The position numbers and the translations under genes were made by a program. Positions 40,501 through 51,361 of a stretch of DNA of 64,000 nt are shown one piece after another. How positions within the stretch are numbered: position 1 is the stretch's first letter; every line of letters starts with the position of its first letter. This DNA comes from Tyto alba (Eukaryota > Chordata > Aves > Strigiformes > Tytonidae), in contig NW_024881301.1 in NCBI RefSeq assembly GCF_018691265.1, positions 10,305,752-10,369,751 on the forward strand, given 5' to 3'. The notes below the pieces were generated by a model. The model saw only the letters and a program-made list of their open reading frames with translations. It was not told where the DNA came from and searched no databases.

Positions 40501-43500
40501 GTCCTGAATTCAGAATTATCTATAGAATACCTTATCCCTTCACTGGTTTAAGAGATATCAAAGGGACTCCTAGGTGTTTACAAATAGGACATGGAACAAA
40601 AATGATGATTCACAGTGTCTCCCACACTGTTCATTGCATTCCTTGCTGCCCATCTGTCCTTCTCCTAGCCTTGATGTAGCAACTTTCACACAGCAGTGGT
40701 GTAATGCAACCGTGAGGAACTCCATAAGACCTCCTGTGAATCAAACCTTGGCACAGGGGAACATCCCCATTAGTAGGAGGCTAATGGGAACTAGCAGCTA
40801 GTATTCTGAAAGGCTGTTTTAAAATTCCCATTCCTTGCACAGCAAGGAAAAAACCCCTACCTATTAAAAGATACATACTTTTGGATTATGACAATTTGTT
40901 CAGTGAAATGTGCCAATGCCTGTAATTTACTATTGCATTTCAATAGTTGGAATGTGAAATAAGAATGAATTTGCAATATAATAAGTCAGATGTAAAATAA
41001 GAAGGGAAAAAAAAAAATGTTTCCGCCTTTTAGCACTTCTGGAGATTACATTTAATGTGGTTTCAGGAAGGAATTCACTGAAAAAATTCTTTGTCTATGT
41101 AAAAGAAAAAGACAAAGAAAGAAGAACATCCTTCCTATCAAGTGAGGCAACAAAACATTTTTACTGCAGAACACTTACATGACTAAAATATTTGTATCAT
41201 TGTTATATATATTAGGCTAAAAATAAATCTATTCATCATCTTATAATACTGTAGAAAACTATGTTTGCATGTAGATTACTGCAACACCCACACCAACTTA
41301 CGTTTTCACCCTACAGAAAAACGCCAGACTTCCATAAACATATTTATAATGTCTGTAAGCAGGTTAGTGTTTTATAAAAAAAAAAACCAAGGGCCAAATC
41401 AATAAAAATACTCAACATACAAACTTCTGTTTTGTTTTGTTTTGCTTTCCCAGCATTTCAGTGAATTCCATGGATTAAAATCAAAGGGACCAGCAGGCCC
41501 AAATCCTCTGTTTTACCATCTCATGCTGCAGCCTGAAGTTTTCATTTTGGCCAAATTGTTGTGAAGTCCAGAGAACAACTCCTGCAAGCCTGTGCTGCTC
41601 TTCAGGTTTTATATTCAAATCAGCAACACTCATGTCTGGTCTTGGGATATATCAAGACTCCCTTTTTACTTTCTCTGACAAGTATAGTCACCTACAAGCT
41701 CTCTTTCCAAGAAGAGGATAATTTCTTTTTATAAAAACCCAAAGCATTCACACATAAATCGGAATTTAAATGCAGCAAGTAGATGAGGGCAGGATCCACA
41801 GCTACCACAGAAACACCTATGGGTTGCCATCAGCACCAGCAGTGCCACAGGAAAAGATCTTGATACATTATCAGCAGCAACTGAGGAATAAATAAAAAGG
41901 AAGGAGAACTGAACTGTGACAGATGATAACAGCAGGTTGCTGATTTTTTCAGTTACTTGCAGACTGCTTGTGGGAAGAGTTCGAGGCAATGTGCTCTCTG
42001 CTGCGCCTCATTTGCACAGTGGTGACATTCATGAAGCACTCCTGTATTTACGGCGGTAAAGACACATATTCAAGTTCAGGCTTCACACCATGTCATTTTT
42101 GTCAGGTCCCCACAGATATATATAGATAGGTAATATGAAGGAAACTATATGATATTTAATATGGTATGAGCCAAATATGCAAATGTTGCTATAAACACAC
42201 ATCCAAATCTCCAGATAAATTGACAAATTGATATTCTGAATTTTTTTTTTTCCTAAAGTGGTATCAGACTGTTTCAAGTTCTTTAGTGTGACAGTATACA
42301 TTAATAACATCTTTCTGATATTGCAGACAATCATCAGATTACACAGGCAAATTCCAGTTCCACACTGTCAACTTCAGCATGTTCTAGGTTCCCACAGCAT
42401 TCAAAATCTTGCCAGAGCTGCCACTCTTCTGTCATTCCCTCTCTACACTCGAACATGTCCTTACAAACTAAAATAAATTTGCAGTATAGTGGCTTAAATG
42501 CAGTGTTTTTCACAAAGGTGAAACCAATATGGCAGTGCAGAAGGAACATTTTTCTGCAACAAATATTTGTTGCTCTTAAAAGAGAAGTGAATGTAAGTTC
42601 TCTGAAGTATATTTTAAAATTACAAATTCTGGAAACCTTTCAGATTTAAGCACCATTTTTGCGAAAGGCACCTGTAAACAGCGGGCTTGTTTTTCACCTC
42701 CCATTCATCCATTTATTGGCCTAGTCCTGGCAGTATCTGACCAGGCAAGCACTGAGCTGAGAGAACCATTGAATTTGAGGGAATTAGATCTGGGTACAAC
42801 TTGCATTGGCTTTCACACAGCTAAAGAACTTACTTGGAAATACTAGTAAAAATGTAGTATGAAGTATTGATTGAGTATGCCATTGTGTCAAACAGGTGGT
42901 ACTAAAACTCTTCATCACAATGGTATTTTTTATATATGAGATAAGTGGCACCACTTATTACAAAGACTGCCAAATACCTTATAACAATTCCTTTCCTGTT
43001 ACCTATAACCTTAACACACCTCTGTGAATATGAGATGACATTTTCCATTATTGGGAGTTTTCCTTTGTTCTGAATATTCTTTTAAAATTTTATCCAAAAG
43101 AATCCCACTATTTCTGCAACCAAAGCTAGGTAAAATATGTTGTTTTGCTCATTTTAAAAAAATCTGGTGATATTTGAAAATTATGTACATCAGCTCCTTT
43201 GTACTTTAAAACAAGGATATAAAATTTGCCAGACACATCTTATCCATTCTTGTGAGTATTTCCCAGACTGAAGACTTAAAAACTGGCGAAACTTAGGTTT
43301 TAACAGCGCCATTTACAGAGTTCCTCAATCCCAGGGCTTACTTACATTTGCAAATGCAATGCAAATGTTTTGAAAACACAAAGCTATGCAATTCTAGCTC
43401 TGAAAAATTATGTCTTGAACATATGGATGTGCTGTATACATGGTAGAACTTTCTCACATACACAACTTGTTTGTTGCTATAACGATTCAAAAATGGGCTA

Positions 43501-43969
43501 TGTATAGACATAAAAAGGTATGTCAGGTAGACTATGCTGTATTACTAGGAGAAAGAATTATTTGGCTAACAGTTTTTAAAAAAGATGTCATATAAAGAAC
43601 TTCAGAAAAGATGCATGATCCCTATTTTGACCTAGTCAAAGTGATTAATATATTACTGTGCAACAGTTTCTGGGAAGTATTTGAAAGCCTGTTGGTCCTG
43701 ATAATTCTGTAAATATTTCAGAGTCCATTAATCATTAGCAATGTAAGGACAAAATGAAATGCCTATAATACAACTGATGGAAAGGCACTGAACAAGCATG
43801 CTACCTACCACACAGTGGAGAGGACAATGAGTAAATGTTATGGGTTAACCTTGGCTGACTGTCAGGCACCCACAAAACTGATCTTTCACTTCCTCTCCTC
43901 AACAGGACAGGACACTCACCAATTAACCATCATGGGAACAACAGACCAAATCTGAGGAAATTAATTTAA

Positions 43970-43975
43970 TTTATT
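43970..43975 (-). terminator. Polyadenylation signal AATAAA in the LTR
   Basis: The plus strand reads TTTATT, which is AATAAA on the minus strand. It sits inside the 3' part of the minus-strand LTR, where a retroviral polyadenylation signal is expected. Because it has the same sense as DLGAP1, it could in principle cause premature polyadenylation within the intron. Nothing in the sequence shows that it is used. Confidence 0.5.
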
Positions 43976-44169
43976 GACAATGAATAACAGAGTAAGGCAA
44001 TGAGAAATAAAAACAAAACCAAAGACACCTTCTCCCCACCTGTTTTCTTCCAAGGCTCAACTTCACTCCTTCACTCCCAACTCTTCTACTTGACCACCAG
44101 TGGCTCGGGGGGGAAGGGGAAAGAGGGTTGTTGTCGGTTTGTAACAGTTTTCTCTGCCACTCCTTCATC

Positions 44170-44600
44170 CTCACACTCTTTCCCTGCTTTAGTGTAGGTC
44201 CTCCAGTAGGACACAGTCCTTCATTAACTGCTCCAACATGGGTCCTTCCCACAGGCTGCAGTTCTACAAGAACTGCTCCCGCATGGCTCCCTTCCACAGA
44301 GTACAGTCCTGTAGGAAAAGACTGCTCCAGAACACCTGCTCCTGAGTGGGTTTCTCTCCATGGGCTGCAGCTCCTGCCAGGAGCCTGCTCAAGTGATGGC
44401 TCTCCATGGGCTGCAGCTTCCTCCAGGACATGTCCACCTGCTCCAGCGTGGGGTCCTCCATGGGCTGCAGGTGGAGATCTGCTCCACCGCTAACCTCCAT
44501 GGGCTGCAGGTGGAGATCTGCTCCACCGCTAACCTCCATGGGCTGCAGGGCACAGCCGGCCTCACCGTGGTCTTCACCAGGGGCTGCAGGGGAATCTCTG
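44170..44600. repeat. Degenerate ~40-55 bp tandem units inside the LTR
   Basis: The LTR contains a series of imperfect units, each built from TGCTCCAGCGTGGG-like and CCATGGGCTGCAG-like halves. They start near 44230, 44273, 44321, 44387, 44439, 44480 and 44519. The series is probably a property of the LTR family and not a local expansion, except for the exact duplication listed separately. Confidence 0.75.
44455..44549. repeat. Exact 39-bp tandem duplication inside the LTR
   Basis: A 39-bp unit beginning CCTCCATGGGCTGCAGGTGG and ending CACCGCTAA is present twice without mismatch (44455-44493 and 44494-44532). It is followed by the first 17 bases of a third copy. Exact identity inside an otherwise diverged LTR suggests a recent slippage or unequal-exchange event. 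Confidence 0.95.
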
Positions 44601-44688
44601 CCCTGATGCCTGGAGCGCCTCCTCCCCCTCCTTCTTCACTGACTTTGGTGTCTGCAGGACTGATTCTCTCACATTTTTCTCACTACCA

Positions 44689-47600
44689 GAATGATAACTT
44701 ATTTTTCTGGGGAGAATGGGGAGGGAAAGTAGAATGTGCTTGTGTTCAATCTTCATCTTTCTTAGTCAATATACTCTCAGCCATGGTGTACTCAAGATGT
44801 GTTTCTAGAGGGCAATACAGTCTCTTATTGGATAACTTTGATCACTGATGGAAAGTAACCACATAAGTTCTGGCCCTGGTTTCCCTCTAGCTTGCCCTCT
44901 CTTTATACATTTCATTAATTTAACCCTACATGTTTCCCAGAACACAGCTTTCAACCGCACAAGTATCCAGATACTCTCACATTTGCCATTTTTTGAGAGA
45001 TGAAGACTAAATGAAATAATTGGGCAAAACCCTGATGTGATACCACCCAATAAATTGTTCATGCTACTTATTGAGAATCCCCCTCCCCAATTTCTCACAC
45101 AACAATCCTTGCAGACAGATTCTCTCATCCATTGTGCAGATTCAATCGAGTCTGAGTTCAAATTCAGTTATACTGGCAACTGTACCTAAACTGTGGAGTA
45201 ATTCAGGCTTTGTAGGAAGCAGAACTATTGTGTTTTACCTCTGTAATGTCTTCTGAAGAAGGAGGGTTTATATAGTACCTGTAGGTTTTCTAATTATATA
45301 TCACAAGAACTTGAAATTATCTAATAGCAGAAGGGTTTCAGTCTGCCCCACCCCTTCTTTGCAATAGGAGCATGTTTTCTTAACAAAAGCACCAATAACT
45401 GCCTGTCCTTTCAGTTATCATTGCTGTGTGTGTGTGTTTGTTTTATTAAGTTTATACCACAGTAGACCCGGGACTCATCCCCCTCAGGGTGGATCTTTGC
45501 TGTGAAGATGGCTGTGACCAAAGTGACCGAAAGGGATGTGGAGTGCTCTCTTCCTTCATTTATATAACTGAATAGATTGTAAAGCTGATTAATACACAAA
45601 AAGGGGAATTGAACTCCCATTGCAATTGTTCTCTTTTTAATCCTGGCTTGTTTCTTAGCATTTCCCACATAATAACACCCTATGCTCTGTTAAAAATGTT
45701 GTTCTAATTTCTTAGCCCCTCCACTGAGGGACTGAGTTGAGAGATTTTTCTAATCATTAATGGTGAAAATGTCCAAGTAGACTTGGATATATGCAATAGA
45801 TTTACACATTTATTTATTCCAGCTCATTTGAATAATGCTTAGACGCTCTTAAGTTTTCACTCTTTGCACACATTTAATTGATGGAATTTTCTTTTGTTAG
45901 CAGTCACAAAAACAATGTAAGGATGAATGCTTCTAGAAAGCACATTATTAAAATGTGAGCATATGGGAATATGCACTGAAATTGGTGTATTTTGTTTAGT
46001 GTTTAAGGGACAGAAACACCTGAAACCTCAGCTTATTTTTACCTAAAGGCAGCTGAAAGATATCACATGTCTAAGAACTTGGCCCAAGCTTTCTTTTCTC
46101 TTTTCTTTAAAAGCCAAATGAAACACACGATAACAATTCATCTCAGTGGTTGCTCTTGGCGTTCTCACCATTTCACGCAAGGGAGTGGGCTGTAATGGGC
46201 TGTAAAATTTTCTTTGGGGATGCAGGGTAATGGATATATTTAATAGAAATACACTGTTGGAGCTGATCACTTCTAATTTGGCTAGGCACTGATAGTGCTA
46301 AACGCATCTATAGTGGTAGTCTTGGCAGGGGGTGGGGTGGGGAGGAAAGAAGTGGAAATCAAAGAAGTATCAAAAGCCAAGTTATGATATTATAACACAG
46401 TAATCTCCCTCTTTTAATGGAAGTTAGAAATACAATTTTTATTTCTATTTCCTAATGTACAGCACTGTTCCTACAGCCCCACAGAGAGCATTGCATTTTT
46501 TCCCCCACAACTGAATGAGCATTCCTCCCTCATTTAGACTTCTAGCACAAGTAGTTATAAAAAGCTAATGTGAACTGGCAGAGAAACTCAAGGACAGGCA
46601 CAGAACCTGAAAATAATTTAGATTTTTTTTTTTTTTTAATTTACTAGGTTTTAAATGCCCTTTTTTGTCCTTTATTTTGTTGCCAAAGCATTTCTGCAAG
46701 GCTACCAATGGGCAATGTTGCTTTTTTGTACAATTTCCAAGTTAATTCTTTGTTCTCAAAAAGAAATGCCTTTATTTCTTTCCTCTGGGGGAAAAAAATC
46801 ACAATATGAGGGGTGAGATGATAGGGATAATTAGACTAAATGGTGGTATAGAACACAATGGGAAAAATATCTTTTATGAAGACCACCTGTCTACTCATTT
46901 TTGAAGCCTGAATGATGTTTTGTTTTGTTCAGGGAAACAAATTCACTTAATAAATCCAAAACACAGATGGCAGCTGCTAGAAAAAACCAACACAAGATTT
47001 TGTCGCAAAGGCTATAGAAGTGCTCTGAGCTCTGAATGGAAGAAAGAAAATTTCCTCTCTCTCTGTCAATGGTGCTGTTTTCCAAGCGCTCTCTCTCATG
47101 CAGTCTGGGATATAGTTAGAGCAGCAATTCTAATTCTGAATGATAGAAATAAGGCTTTCTTTCACGTCACTCTAAGCTGTTTCTTATGTATATTCTTTTC
47201 ATTTATCTTCATTATTTTATTGTAAATTATTTCAAAAATAATGCTTGGAACTGCATAGTATTTATTCCAGTTATTTTAAAATGTATCAGGAGAAAACTAT
47301 TATATTTCCATTCCTCTTACATGTTCAAAAGTGTATTTTAATGCAAAAATACATAAAAGTTTAAGAAAAGATACCAGATACTCTTTTTTAGATGCTACTG
47401 CCATTTATTAGAATAAGTCCGTATCTCAGTTTAAATTAAAATCTACAGCAAATGTTGACATCCTTATTTGGCCAAAAATATATCGTGAGCTATCTGCAAG
47501 TAATAGTAAAAGCAAGAGTTACTCAGAGAATTTTTTAAGAAAAAAATAATTATACATCACCGTGTCTCCTTGGAAAGTCTACAAAACCAGAAAAACAGAT

Positions 47601-50304
47601 TTGTTATGAATTCAGTCTGGTTCTACTCAGGACTTTAGGAAGACAAGGGATTGATTGAGGACATTTCTAGATGGCAGATCAGAAGCACATGAGGCATCTC
47701 AGTCTGATTTCAACTGGCCTAAGTCCTTCAAACACATTTATCTAAATATGCAGCTTAACTGGGAGGCTAAAACAAGGACTGTGAACAGCCAACGAATTTT
47801 ATGGTTTTGATATCAAAATAATCTTCTCCTAAAGGATAAGAAATTCCTGTCAAGGAATGAATACTTAAGTACTGTTGGGGGCCTAATGGATCATTTTCCC
47901 TTACAAAGGGAATGTCTCCCCTGGGAGTCTTGCCTGTCCCTAGAGAGGAGGGCAGATGCTTACAGCACCACTATTCCTCCAGAAAAGCAGAACCCCACCC
48001 AGGGAGACCAAATAGCATAAAGAGTAGTGGAGACATCTGATATCACACAGTGAAGTTCTCCAGTAAAAAAATAACAGTATAACAGTCTGAGTAGATTCAT
48101 TTTTGTGTAGCCAGTCTTTGTACAGGACGACCAGTGTCTGGCAGATGGATCCTGGTTGAGCAGCAGAAGGGTCAGTGACACTACAGCCTATGAAAGTGGT
48201 TGGTCTGGAAGACTGACTAGAAAATTATCTATTTGCTCCCCTATAAATTTCGACAGAGTTTCTTACCATGTTAGCAAAATGAGAATATCGTAACAAATTG
48301 CATATGTGTTAAGATCTTGGTTAACTGATTCTGAGGCAATCGTTACTCTAGGGGCTGGTCACAACAATAAAACATAAAATATTTTGGAATTGAAAAAAGA
48401 AGGTGGAAACCACACAGGAAACATGATGGAATCTCACCACTGAAATCATATAAACCACAGAATTTTTTTCTCACAACTCAAGACAATTGGGTTGTAAACC
48501 ACTGTTTAACAGGAGTAAGCCAGCGTGTGTAATAAGCAACTTTGAATTTAAAATAAAGTAATCATACAAAGCTCAATTCCCATCTGCTTAAAAGCTTTTT
48601 TATGCTATTCTGGCAGCAGATCCACTATGGAAACATGACAATGTAGCTTTAGTGAGCACAGACTTGCTGGATATCATTGCCAATGTATGCTCCAATCAGA
48701 TGTATTACATGCATTGAGGGCCTCAACAGTTTATTTCTGGAAGAAGAAAAACAGGTTATAGAAATTGGTATTTCTTTGGGATAACTTACCCATAAGGAAT
48801 TTCTAGCAGACACATAGTAAAATGTATTTTGTCTTCCTTTCACAAAAGCCAGATCGCAACAAACTAAGCACAAATTTTGAAAATAACCTCCACTGAAACC
48901 TGGATGAAAGATCAACAAAATATTAAATGATAATTTTTTATCTCCTTCCAAATAATTTACTGAAAAACAGGAGTGGACTTTGACCAATTACTTGAGCCGT
49001 GAGTCCATTATAACTAGGAGAACATTAATTTAAAAGTTTCTTTTGAAGCACTCATTCACAGCTTCTAGAGCATGTGAATTTCCAGTGTCTAGAGCATCTA
49101 TATTAATATTATGCGCTCTAAATCTCTCCGCCAACTAAAGAATGGAGTTGAAAGGAACTTCCCTATTTGAGGAAATTTCTGCATAACATATACTGCTTAC
49201 AAAGCCTTTCAGGTTGCTACATTCCCTTGTGTTATTAAGACTGAGTAAGACTAAGCATATTAAATTAGGAGTGACAGGTGGTATGTTAATGCTAGACCTC
49301 CCTGTGTCTTACATCCAGGGGTCAACAGAGTCAGTTCTCTCCAGCTTCAGGGTTCTGAAGTTACAATTTTTCTTCCTGTTAGCACTCCAAAGGTTGAAGA
49401 AAATCTGAACACATAATTGCTTTCATTAGCAACAACTGTATGAGAAAATATTACTCCCTTTGAGGTAATAGCAGTAGGTATCCTCTTGTTTGATAACATC
49501 TTCACTGGAAGATGTTTATTGCTGAGCATCTGATACCACAGCATGTTGGTCCCTTGACTTGCACTTCATTTGTTGTGTTGGCAAACAAAAATACAATGCA
49601 TTTGTCTGGGCAAAATCTGACATCCACAGTTAGAAATGACTGATGTAATTTACTATATGTCTTTAAGAAGCAGACCGCTTGTGCTTCATGCAAAATAATG
49701 TAATGGGCTGCATGTCATTTCATAAAATGAAAGCTCAGTTAGAATGGAATTGTACAGAAAAAAACTTGGTTTGGTGTTACTTTGTGCTTTAACAATGGAT
49801 CCTTTTGTCCAATATGAAGAATCCACTAGAACCTGTCACAAAGACAGAAACACTTTCAGTAGCATGGGTGATAATTAAGGCATCAATAAAACAAATAGAC
49901 ATATTTCAGAAAGATGATTTAGCTGCTTAAACTTATTGTAATTTGATTTTTTTTTGTAACACTGGACTCCTAAAATGAAGGAAGCAAAATGCTCTAAATG
50001 CCAATGGAGCAAAATTACTATCTTAATACTTTTATGAAGAGTCTTTAAGTGATTTTAAGGAAATAATAACCTGGAATTTAATTATCTTCAGAATTTTCTT
50101 ACTAGACCAACAATTTTTGTCGACAGAGATTATTCATGAACTTCTGCCAAAGAACTAAACTGATAACACAGTATTGATAAAACAGAACATTTATATTGGG
50201 ACATATACTCTGTATACACGTATGTATATCTGCATGTACATGCAGCATCTCCAGCGTGCTGCCTCATGCACATGTTGTTATGACAAGCAGGTATGAAATT
50301 AACT
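44689..50304 (-). other. DLGAP1: Upstream DLGAP1 intron between LTR and plus-strand CR1
   Basis: AT-rich intronic sequence. It contains a (GT)n run near 45424-45437 and a 15-base T run at 46623-46637. I recognise no gene, RNA or mobile element in it. Confidence 0.65.
45424..45437. repeat. (GT)n microsatellite
   Basis: A GTGTGTGTGTGTG run of about seven units in the upstream intron. Confidence 0.85.
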
Positions 50305-51361
50305 GAACAGATGGACCACAAGATGGGTAGAAAACTAGCTAACCTGCTGGACTCAAAGGGTAGTGAGTAATGGCTTAAAGTTCAACTGGCAGCTGGTCAT
50401 CACTGGAGTTGATTAGGGTGGATACTGGGTCCAGTACCATCCAACATCTTTAGAAATGATCTGGGTGACAAGAGCAACTGAACCCTCACCACATTTGTGG
50501 GTGACACCAGAGTGGAAGGACAGATAGATAAGCCAGAAGAGCCGCTGCACAGAAACATGTCAACCCTCTGGAAGATTGGGACAAGAAGATTAGCATGAGG
50601 TTTAACAAAGATAAATGTGAACTCCTGCGTCCTGAATAACTGCACACAGCAGTATGGGTTGGGGTCTGCCTGCGGGGTGAGCAGTTCAGTGGAAAAGGTC
50701 CTGGGGGTCCCGGTGCACAACAAGCTGTACATGAGCCAAGAGGCCAACGTGTCCCAGGCTGCATCAACAGGAGTACAGTCAGCAGATGCAGGGATGTGGG
50801 ATTGTCCCATCTGCTCTGCACCTGTTAGGCCAAACCTGAAACGCTGTATCCTGTTCTGTTCTACCAAGTTCTGGTCTCCCCATTTCAGGAGAGACATGGA
50901 AAATTCAAGGGCATCCAGTGGAGATCCACTAAGATGATCAGGTTTGGAGAATTTGACATAAGAAGAACTATCGCTGGAATTGGCTGTGTTCAGCCTGAAG
51001 AGAAGGCTCAGGGGGATCTAACCACAGTCTTGCAATATTTAAAAGGCAGTCATAGAGCAGATGGAGGCACTCTCTTCACATGGATGACTGGTGATAAGAC
51101 AAGGGGCAAAGGGCACAAATTGCTTCAGGGCAAGTTCCATCTGAACATAAGAAAAGAAATTCTTCACTTTGAGAACAATTAAACACTGGAACAGGTTATG
51201 TAGAGAAATGGTGGAATCTCCTCCATTGCACACATTCAAGATAGCCTGACTGGACTTTGGATAGCCTAATCCAAGCCTTGCCCTAGGTCCAACCCAGAAA
51301 GTTGGACCAGATGATCTCCAGAGGTTCCTTCCAACCTTGTTTTTTCTGTGCTTCTGTATGT
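50305..51361 (+). mobile_element. CR1 LINE with reverse-transcriptase remnant and 3' end
   Basis: This copy of about 1.06 kb lies on the plus strand, antisense to DLGAP1. Its 5' part corresponds to the C-terminal reverse-transcriptase region of CR1 ORF2. The stretch at 50428-50469 still reads GPVPSNIFRNDLGD, matching the conserved CR1 pattern around the N-I-F-x-N-D-L motif. It is followed by the thumb/C-terminal region, the CAGGAGAGACATGGA block, the TTCAGCCTGAAGAGAAGGCT block and the 3' end GACCAGATGATCTCCAGAGG. The tail is a degenerate CTGTGCTTCTGTATG. Stop codons and small indels interrupt all three frames, so it is inactive. Endonuclease and ORF1 regions are absent. Its divergence and tail suggest a different CR1 subfamily from the copies at 14841 and 58049. 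The 5' boundary is approximate. Confidence 0.92.

Larger units (their letters stand above)
20607..43835 (-). other. DLGAP1: Upstream DLGAP1 intron, repeat-poor stretch
   Basis: This stretch is inferred to be intron because the start-codon exon has a strong acceptor at 20608-20607. It is about 23 kb of AT-rich DNA without any recent transposable element that I can recognise. Within it are a purine-rich stretch (about 22690-23640), a minus-strand open segment with splice-like edges (24698-24855) and a perfect 10-bp inverted repeat (34556-34591). The plus- and minus-strand open frames here resemble no family I know. The low repeat density leaves room for conserved regulatory DNA, which cannot be shown from one sequence. 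Confidence 0.7.
43836..44688 (-). mobile_element. Endogenous-retroviral LTR, solo and 5'-truncated
   Basis: The left edge starts TGTTATGGGTTAACCTTGGC, the reverse complement of a typical LTR 3' end (terminal ...CA). The sequence follows an avian LTR family that I recognise by its CAGGCACCCAC block, its AATTAATTTAATTTATTG block and its many CACGGGCTGCAG-like units, though I cannot name the family with certainty. Read on the minus strand, AATAAA occurs at 43975-43970, about 135 bp from the 3' edge, which fits a polyadenylation signal and supports minus orientation. Recognisable similarity stops at about 44688, after CTCACATTTTTCTCACTA, so the 5' part is missing. No viral coding sequence adjoins it. 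It is richer in G and C than the surrounding intron, and this explains the cluster of overlapping open frames at 43971-44848, none of which is a gene. Confidence 0.85.

Noticed and set aside
44128..44848. Several overlapping open frames with repeated protein units
   Set aside because: The repeated units are the translated 39-bp and ~45-bp tandem repeats of the LTR. Open frames on both strands reflect its low stop-codon density.
50400..50937. Overlapping 165-, 111- and 106-codon open frames
   Set aside because: They lie inside the plus-strand CR1. The two longest are antisense to it, and none follows the reverse-transcriptase frame for any length.
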